From Sulfurovum sp. (lineage in GTDB: Bacteria > Campylobacterota > Campylobacteria > Campylobacterales > Sulfurovaceae), in assembly GCA_015493425.1 (NCBI GenBank), contig WGDG01000123.1, positions 1 to 6,246 on the forward strand: DNA of 6,246 bases, given 5' to 3'. The notes beneath the pieces were generated by a model that saw nothing but the letters and a program-made list of their open reading frames with translations, had not been told where the DNA came from and did no database searches. This document shows positions 1 to 4,430 of this stretch, in pieces; within the stretch, counting starts at the first letter, position 1, and every line of letters begins with the position of its first letter. Both the position numbers and the translations under genes were made by a program.

Positions 1-709
1 ATTTCGGCGGCTCTTTGAGCCCCAGCCACTTTACACCGGAACGTACTTCATCCATAAACTTCACACCAGGATCGTACTTCTTCGTACGGTACCCTTTGTC
101 TTTTTCCAGCCACAGAGGTGTTTTTTCCATTCTTCTGTATTCATGATGCCCAATGAGGTATTTGATGGTGGGATATTTTCGTTTCAGGTACTTCACGAGT
201 GCGATATTCGCTTGTACCTGTGCAGCCGTAAGATCGTTTGCATTTTTGGCCACATTCTCAATACCAATAGCATTGTAATTAAGCCCTATAACATGGCGTG
301 CCATATGGTTGTCGGGCATCAGTCGGTAGACTGTCCCGTCTCTGTCCACAAGATAGTGTGCCGATACATTGAGGGCAGATGCTTTGGCAATGTCTTTGCG
401 GCCTCTGAGCATCTGAGGCTTGAGGGCATTGAACGAATCTTTGAGTGATCCGATCGCTGTATAGTGCAGTACGATCACTTTAGGGGTTATGGTAATATCC
501 CGTACATTTTTGCCATAATGCTGTTTGATGTAGGCTTTTGTCAAGGCGATACGCTTGGAAGCAAAGTCGATGGGTTTATCAACAATTTTCAGTTTTTTAG
601 AAGCCGGGGGTGGTGCAATAGGTTGTGTTTGACACTGGGTTGGCGCTGTCTGTGTCGCACAGGCAGTCAGCGTCAAAGCAAAAGAGGCGAGCAGTAACAG
701 TCGTTTCAT
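1..709 (-). CDS. Lipoprotein N-acetylmuramoyl-L-alanine amidase, Amidase_2 (AmpD/AmiD-like), 3' end cut by window edge
   Basis: The reading frame opens at ATG 709 and stays open to the left edge, giving 236 residues without a stop. Residues 1-17 form a lipoprotein signal peptide: basic start (MKR), hydrophobic core and lipobox L14-T-A-C17. Alanine follows the cysteine, which by the Lol rule of proteobacteria suggests outer-membrane anchoring. Residues about 75-220 look like a zinc amidase of the AmpD type. H82 (VLHYTA), H188 (IGHHEY) and D213 (KYDPG) match the three zinc ligands, and E151 (IGIEN) matches the catalytic glutamate. H118 (SAHYLVDRDG) and H139 are further family positions. The family cleaves the amide bond between N-acetylmuramic acid and the stem peptide, so this is probably a periplasm-facing peptidoglycan recycling or remodelling enzyme, like E. 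coli AmiD. AAGGA at 716-720 lies 6 bases before the ATG. The start overlaps the preceding stop as ATGA. Only a short C-terminus should be missing. Confidence 0.9.
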   Translation of the reverse strand, partial: MKRLLLLASFALTLTACATQTAPTQCQTQPIAPPPASKKLKIVDKPIDFASKRIALTKAYIKQHYGKNVRDITITPKVIVLHYTAIGSLKDSFNALKPQMLRGRKDIAKASALNVSAHYLVDRDGTVYRLMPDNHMARHVIGLNYNAIGIENVAKNANDLTAAQVQANIALVKYLKRKYPTIKYLIGHHEYRRMEKTPLWLEKDKGYRTKKYDPGVKFMDEVRSGVKWLGLKEPPK

Positions 710-1269
710 ACATTTTCCTTGGTGTGTGTCGGTGTAGACTCTGAGACTCTCGCGCTGACCAGCATAAAGGCCACGATCAGCGGAGGCAGTCCTATGGAGA
801 GCAGATAGGACGGCAGGTGCAGCAGTCCGTGGCGATTGAGGTAGAGAAAGCCCAAAATAAGCAGCACATAGGCACCGATCCGATAGAGGGAAAGCGCACC
901 TTTTGTATCACGCAAAATCTCAAAAAGTGTACGGCGGTTTGCCTTGAGGCGCTTTTTTTCCTCTTTGATGGCAGTTCTCATATCTTCAACAGGTTCTTCT
1001 ACCCGCTCTTCAGAATAGAGATCGTGCGGGTCTTCGAGTTTGTCAATGACATCTCTGTCGATGTCGGTTGTAATGACTTCATGTTCCACCCGTGCATCGA
1101 CCATACGTTTGTAACTCTTCATAGAGCCGAGCATCACCAGTGAGGCGGAAAGAAACCCAATCTGCGTATTGAGCAGTACTTTCTCATCAAAGAAAAGTGC
1201 ACTTGCAAGCAGTAAAAGTCCGTCGATACCGATGAGTGCACCGACAATCTTTCTGTCAGTAACGTTCAT
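706..1269 (-). CDS. Uncharacterised four-helix membrane protein with a long charged loop (187 aa)
   Basis: I do not recognise this family. From ATG 1269 (MNVTDRK) the protein has four likely membrane segments: residues about 8-27, 35-50, 131-145 and 154-174. Between helices 2 and 3 lies a strongly charged, probably helical stretch of about 75 residues (51-127), first acidic (ELED, EERVEEPVED) then basic (KEEKKRLKANRR). The positive-inside rule puts this loop and both termini in the cytoplasm. Start choice: GAGGA at 1275-1279 sits 5 bases before ATG 1269. An in-frame extension to 1335 exists, but it would overlap the upstream gene much further and lacks that ribosome site. The gene overlaps the AtpZ-like gene by 14 bases and the amidase by 4 bases, so the three are probably cotranscribed and translationally coupled. 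A role in envelope or peptidoglycan upkeep is only guilt by association. Confidence 0.8.
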   Translation of the reverse strand: MNVTDRKIVGALIGIDGLLLLASALFFDEKVLLNTQIGFLSASLVMLGSMKSYKRMVDARVEHEVITTDIDRDVIDKLEDPHDLYSEERVEEPVEDMRTAIKEEKKRLKANRRTLFEILRDTKGALSLYRIGAYVLLILGFLYLNRHGLLHLPSYLLSIGLPPLIVAFMLVSARVSESTPTHTKENV

Positions 1270-1570
1270 CGTCATCCTCGTCATCTGCATCGATCTCTCT
1301 TTGGTGACGATAGCGCGGATCACGTGCCAGCTCATCGAGAGAGGCTTTCTGTTTACGGTAAGCGATGTAAACGTTGTTGATAGCCGCCCCGATACCTATG
1401 ACGACACCAAGCCAGAGTGTCCATCCTGCACCTGTCAGTTTTTTAAGCCCCAGACCAACACCCACACCAATCAATACCGCCACAACCATTGAAATGCCAA
1501 GGCTCAATCCGTCAGCGGCATCGACAATTTTTTTGAATTTGGGTTCTTCTTCTTTTTTTGGCAATGTCAT
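1256..1570 (-). CDS. AtpZ/AtpI-family two-helix membrane protein (putative F0F1-ATPase accessory protein)
   Basis: This 104-residue protein has a charged N-terminus (1-18), two glycine-rich membrane helices (about 21-43 and 50-71) joined by a short loop, and a very acidic C-terminus (DADDEDDDERY). Size, the GLSLGISM start of helix 1 and the WTLWLGVVIGIGAAINNVY second helix fit the AtpZ/AtpI family (ATPase_gene1). Members are usually encoded at the head of F0F1-ATP synthase operons and have been linked to Mg2+ handling and ATP synthase assembly. Here no atp genes are adjacent. The start is ambiguous: AAGAAGGA abuts ATG 1570 directly, whereas the in-frame TTG two codons later (1564) would be 6 bases away, a better spacing. 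The difference is two residues. It heads the three-gene cluster with the four-helix protein and the amidase. Family assignment is by pattern only. Confidence 0.8.
   Translation of the reverse strand: MTLPKKEEEPKFKKIVDAADGLSLGISMVVAVLIGVGVGLGLKKLTGAGWTLWLGVVIGIGAAINNVYIAYRKQKASLDELARDPRYRHQREIDADDEDDDERY
1275..1279 (-). promoter_or_regulatory. Ribosome binding site inside the AtpZ-like gene that sets the start of the four-helix protein
   Basis: Read on the minus strand, GAGGA lies 5 bases before ATG 1269. It is made of the GAG-GAT codons in the acidic C-terminal tail of the AtpZ-like protein, so the tail codons also serve as the Shine-Dalgarno site of the next gene. This supports ATG 1269 over the ATG at 1275, which would leave almost no spacing, and over more upstream starts. 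Confidence 0.6.
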
Positions 1571-1578
1571 TCCTTCTT

Positions 1579-1608
1579 TATACTTTCAATTACAAGTATA
1601 TAAGTATA
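1579..1608 (-). promoter_or_regulatory. AT-rich inverted repeat and candidate -10 upstream of the AtpZ-like gene
   Basis: On the plus strand, TATACTT (1579-1585) and AAGTATA (1594-1600) form a perfect 7-base inverted repeat around an 8-base spacer. A further copy, AAGTATA at 1602-1608, makes a direct repeat. On the minus strand 1603-1608 reads TATACT, a plausible -10, with only a weak TTGGGG (1624-1629) as a -35. A start near 1596 would leave a leader of about 26 bases and place the inverted repeat over the start site, just before the ribosome site at 1571-1577. This could be an operator or a weak hairpin, but such AT-rich repeats also arise by chance. Another -10-like string, TATACTATAAC on the minus strand, lies at 1648-1658. 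Confidence 0.3.
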
Positions 1609-1686
1609 TCCAAAAGAGTTGAACCCCAAAGAAGCCAAACGATATGTGTTATAGTATATGCATTCGTAAAACAGTAAAAGAAATTA

Positions 1687-2148
1687 CTATTTTAACAGCA
1701 TACCGCAACAGCGTTTGTACTTCTTCCCGCTGCCGCAGATACACACTTCGTTACGCGGAAAGTTCACTTTGTCTTCGTAAATTTCTCCATCGACATACTT
1801 CCACATATCATTTATCTTTTTGAACACAGACTTCTCATGATGTACGTGCTGTACGCCGTTGTAAATGTAATAAGCTTTGAATTCGACGGTATCATCTGTA
1901 TGGTCTATGATCTCCAGATGCTGCCAGTGGCTGTTGTCGGCCCAGTCCTGAATGAACTTGAGCTCTTCATCACTCCAGGTATGATCGTATGTTGTTGCCT
2001 GAAGGTAGTTGACATCTCCCAGGCAGTAAGCGCTGTAGCGGGAACGCATCAGTGCCAGGGCAGTTGGGGCAACATCAATCACACGCAGTATCGGCTCGCA
2101 GCATTCTGAAAAGGGTTTGCCGCTTTTGCAGTAACAGAGCTGTTCCAT
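1687..2148 (-). CDS. ychJ: YchJ/UPF0225-family SEC-C zinc-motif protein
   Basis: The 153-residue length matches E. coli YchJ closely. Residues 5-17 hold an N-terminal SEC-C motif (C5-x-C7-x8-C16-C17), and residues 136-148 hold a second with the same spacing (C136-x-C138-x8-C147-C148). Each should bind one zinc ion, as in the SecA C-terminal tail for which the motif is named. Between them is the YchJ core with the signature LMRSRYSAY (33-41) and an NTF2-like alpha/beta pattern to about residue 123. The family's biochemical function is not firmly known; SEC-C motifs are thought to mediate protein or ribosome contacts. The ATG comes one base after the hemL stop (TAA-A-ATG) and has only a weak AAGAGA as ribosome site about 11 bases upstream, so translation probably depends on coupling to hemL. 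It is followed by a 116-base gap in which I find no convincing terminator. Confidence 0.93.
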   Translation of the reverse strand: MEQLCYCKSGKPFSECCEPILRVIDVAPTALALMRSRYSAYCLGDVNYLQATTYDHTWSDEELKFIQDWADNSHWQHLEIIDHTDDTVEFKAYYIYNGVQHVHHEKSVFKKINDMWKYVDGEIYEDKVNFPRNEVCICGSGKKYKRCCGMLLK

Positions 2149-2149
2149 T

Positions 2150-3442
2150 TTAAGCAGTGATCTCTTTGAGTGTTTCGTAGGCAGCTTTAATGCTCTCTTC
2201 TATCATTTCATCGGTTGTAGCTGTCGAAATAAACCCGGTCTCAAACGACGAACAGGCAAGGTAGACACCACGGTCAAGCATCCCTTTATGGAACTTGGCA
2301 AAGAGCTTTTGGTCGTTCTCCAGCGCATCGGCAAAGTTTTTTACCGGCTTGTCAGAGAAAAAGAAACCGAACATACTGCCCCGTACATCGGTCACCATCG
2401 GTACATTCACCGCTTCGGCAGCTTTTTTAAAGCCCTCCATCAGTGTTTTGGCTCTGTTTGCAAGCTCAACGTAAAGTGACGGATTGCTTTTGAGTTTTCG
2501 CAGACTCGTAAGTCCGGCCGCCATGGCTACCGGGTTTCCGCTAAGTGTTCCCGCCTGATAAACCGGCCCTTCAGGAGAGAGGTGCGCCATAATCTCTTTT
2601 GCACCCCCAAAAGCACCTACAGGCATTCCCCCGCCGATCACCTTGCCAAGCGTAACCATGTCAGGCTTGACCTTCGTAATCCCTTGTGCACCTTTGAGTG
2701 ACGCTCTAAATCCGCTCATGACCTCATCGAAGATAAGCAGTGTCCCATGCTCGTTACATACTGCACGGAGTTCTTGTAAAAATTGCTCTTCCGCAGGTAC
2801 AAGCCCCATATTTCCGGCAATCGGCTCTATGATAACACAGGCAATTCCCTCTTTGGAATCTGCAAAACACTGCTTAACACTCTCCATGTCATTGTAAGTT
2901 GCCAGCAGTGTGTGTTTTGTCAGGTCCGCAGGTACACCGGGGCTGCTTGGGTTCCCAAATGTTGCCGCCCCCGAACCTGCCTGTACCAGCAGAGAGTCGC
3001 TGTGTCCGTGGTAGCAGCCGGTAAATTTTACAATGTCATCCCGTCCGGTAAAACCGCGTGCCAGTCTAATGGCACTCATGACCGCTTCAGTTCCCGAACT
3101 GACAAAACGCACTTTGTCAATACTTTCAAAAAGATCAACGATCTCTTCGGCAAGTTCTGTCTCGACTGTTGTAGGCGCACCAAAACTCAACCCTTTTTTC
3201 ACGGCATCGATCACCGCCGCTTCAATATTGCTGTCACAATGTCCAAAGATCAGCGGTCCCCAGCTCTGCACATAGTCAATGTAACGATTCCCGTCGATGT
3301 CGTAGAGGTAGCCACCCTCTCCTCTTTCAATGAACGGAGGAGTTCCCTCCACGCCGCTGAACGCTCTTACCGGAGAATCTACACCTCCTGGAATGACTTT
3401 ATATGCCTCTTCAAATGCCGCGATGCTCTTGTCGTATGCCAT
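2150..3442 (-). CDS. hemL: Glutamate-1-semialdehyde 2,1-aminomutase
   Basis: HemL is the PLP enzyme that converts glutamate-1-semialdehyde to 5-aminolevulinate in the cytosol, the second step after HemA in the C5 route to heme and other tetrapyrroles. The 430 residues match the usual length of about 425-430. Visible hallmarks are the N-terminal IPGGVDSPVRAF (17-28), SSGTEA (115-120), the YHGHSD loop (144-149), D239 in IFDEVMSGFR which pairs with the pyridine nitrogen, the PLP lysine K267 in TLGKVIGGGMPVGA, and YQAGTLSGNP (295-304). No key residue is missing. The start is well supported by AAGGA at 3450-3454, 7 bases before ATG 3442. It is first in a run with ychJ and diverges from the TonB-like gene across a shared promoter region. 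Confidence 0.99.
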   Translation of the reverse strand: MAYDKSIAAFEEAYKVIPGGVDSPVRAFSGVEGTPPFIERGEGGYLYDIDGNRYIDYVQSWGPLIFGHCDSNIEAAVIDAVKKGLSFGAPTTVETELAEEIVDLFESIDKVRFVSSGTEAVMSAIRLARGFTGRDDIVKFTGCYHGHSDSLLVQAGSGAATFGNPSSPGVPADLTKHTLLATYNDMESVKQCFADSKEGIACVIIEPIAGNMGLVPAEEQFLQELRAVCNEHGTLLIFDEVMSGFRASLKGAQGITKVKPDMVTLGKVIGGGMPVGAFGGAKEIMAHLSPEGPVYQAGTLSGNPVAMAAGLTSLRKLKSNPSLYVELANRAKTLMEGFKKAAEAVNVPMVTDVRGSMFGFFFSDKPVKNFADALENDQKLFAKFHKGMLDRGVYLACSSFETGFISTATTDEMIEESIKAAYETLKEITA

Positions 3443-3458
3443 GCATTAATCCTTGTTA

Positions 3459-3480
3459 AGTATAATATCGCAGATTATAC
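3459..3480. promoter_or_regulatory. Symmetric divergent promoter for hemL (-) and the TonB-like gene (+)
   Basis: A perfect inverted repeat, GTATAAT (3460-3466) / 7-base spacer / ATTATAC (3474-3480), puts one consensus TATAAT -10 on each strand. The plus-strand -10 is 3461-3466; the minus-strand -10 is 3474-3479. With initiation about 7 bases past each hexamer, the plus start falls near 3473 and the minus start near 3467, giving leaders of about 25 bases to GTG 3498 and ATG 3442. No good -35 is visible on either strand. The two polymerase footprints would overlap, so the promoters should exclude each other or respond together. The arms are seen directly; promoter activity is inferred. The repeat might instead be a regulator site. 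Confidence 0.6.
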
Positions 3481-3484
3481 AACA

Positions 3485-3490
3485 GAGGGA
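3485..3490 (+). promoter_or_regulatory. Ribosome binding site for a GTG start
   Basis: GAGGGA lies 7 bases before GTG 3498 and is the only strong Shine-Dalgarno match in the spacer on this strand. There is no ATG in frame near it. The next in-frame methionine (residue 31) would remove the membrane anchor. GTG is therefore the natural start. Confidence 0.7.
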
Positions 3491-3497
3491 CTAAAAG

Positions 3498-4430
3498 GTG
3501 AGGGATAAACGAACGCTGAAAGGTTTTATACTCTCGTTCCTCCTTCACCTGCTCATTTTTGCACTCTTTTTCTTCTCCTTTGAGAAGATGAAGTTCACCC
3601 CGCCTCCGCCGCAGAGTGAAAAAAAGATTACCCTCAACCTTTCTCAGTTCACACCGCCTGCCCCCAAACCGACACCACCGCCAAAGCCCAAACCAAAACC
3701 GCCTGTCATGCCGCCAAAACCAAAGGTACAACCAAAACCGGAGCCAAAACCCGAAAAACCGATTGTCACACCAAAGCCGCCTGTGACTGTGGCCAAAAAG
3801 AAACATGTTGAAAAGAAAAAGGGCTTTGATATTGCCAAAGTATCAAAGGAGGAAAATAACGCTACGAAGGTTGTAAAACAGGAGAAAAATGTAAAACCCA
3901 AAAAGAAGATAGCTAAAACAAAAAAGCCTGTAAGAAAGAAAGTAGCAAAACAGAAGCCGCTTCCCAAAAGCTTCCATCTTCCCAAAAGGCATACCAAGGA
4001 CAAACTTGCCAATGCACTCCTTGGCGGTAAAAGAAGTGCACACCGTCCTGCCCGAAGAGCTTCGGCACCAAGCAGACGCACCAACAGAATGATCAACCAG
4101 CTTTACGGCCGGGAATTCTACAGCTTCACCAAGACACAGCAGAAATTCATCAAAAACCATCTTGACGAGATTTACCGCATTACTCAAAATACACTTGTCA
4201 TCAACGGCTACCCTGACGTTGCGGTACGCACAGGACAGCAGGGCACCAATGTGGTCTCTTTCTACCTGCACCCCAATGGCGCCATTACCAACCTGCACCT
4301 GGTACGCCCCATAGGCTACGAAGCACTCGACAAAAACACCATTTCAGTCATTCAGATCGCCTATAAAGACTATCCGCGCCCAAAGACCAAAACAAAGATT
4401 GTGTTTTATGTGAATTACCGGCTTTATTGA
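3498..4430 (+). CDS. TonB-like energy transducer protein
   Basis: This 310-residue protein has the TonB layout. A short basic N-terminus leads into one membrane helix (about 8-28) that carries S13-x3-H17, the spacing of the S16/H20 pair that couples E. coli TonB to ExbB/ExbD. A Pro/Lys segment follows (34-96, many PKP units), then a Lys-rich stretch (98-157), an Arg-rich stretch (178-197) and a C-terminal domain. Residues about 225-310 fit TonB_C: a glycine-flanked strand (VVSFYLHPNGAITNLHLV), GYEALDKNT, and a closing strand after the YPRPK turn. TonB spans the periplasm and passes proton-motive force to outer-membrane receptors for siderophores, heme or cobalamin. No exbB, exbD or receptor gene is in the window, so the partner is unknown; TolA-like or other non-canonical transducers share this layout. 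It is longer than typical TonB (about 240 residues), mostly through the linker. The start is GTG. Its stop overlaps the converging kinase gene by 7 bases. Confidence 0.85.
   Translation: MRDKRTLKGFILSFLLHLLIFALFFFSFEKMKFTPPPPQSEKKITLNLSQFTPPAPKPTPPPKPKPKPPVMPPKPKVQPKPEPKPEKPIVTPKPPVTVAKKKHVEKKKGFDIAKVSKEENNATKVVKQEKNVKPKKKIAKTKKPVRKKVAKQKPLPKSFHLPKRHTKDKLANALLGGKRSAHRPARRASAPSRRTNRMINQLYGREFYSFTKTQQKFIKNHLDEIYRITQNTLVINGYPDVAVRTGQQGTNVVSFYLHPNGAITNLHLVRPIGYEALDKNTISVIQIAYKDYPRPKTKTKIVFYVNYRLY

Noticed and set aside
143..697. Two plus-strand frames (143-448 and 464-697) across the left edge
   Set aside because: Both are antisense to the amidase, whose minus-strand frame carries a full lipobox and zinc-ligand set. 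Their translations look random.
1673..1688. Possible terminator hairpin after ychJ (AGTAA / 6-base loop / TTACT)
   Set aside because: The stem is five AT-rich pairs, too weak for an intrinsic terminator, and the T-tract beyond it on the minus strand is short and interrupted.
2783..3508. 241-codon open frame on the plus strand, antisense to hemL
   Set aside because: It lies almost wholly inside the certain hemL gene, its translation shows no domain pattern, and no ribosome site precedes it. It is a shadow of codon bias on the other strand.
3597..3800. Pro-Lys codon repeats as a tandem DNA repeat or CRISPR-like array
   Set aside because: The unit length and bases vary and the frame is maintained; it is ordinary low-complexity protein sequence in a TonB linker.
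3644..4096. 150-codon minus-strand frame rich in Gly and Phe, antisense to the TonB-like gene
   Set aside because: The Gly/Phe richness is the reverse complement of Pro/Lys codons in the TonB linker. It has no start signal and no recognisable fold.
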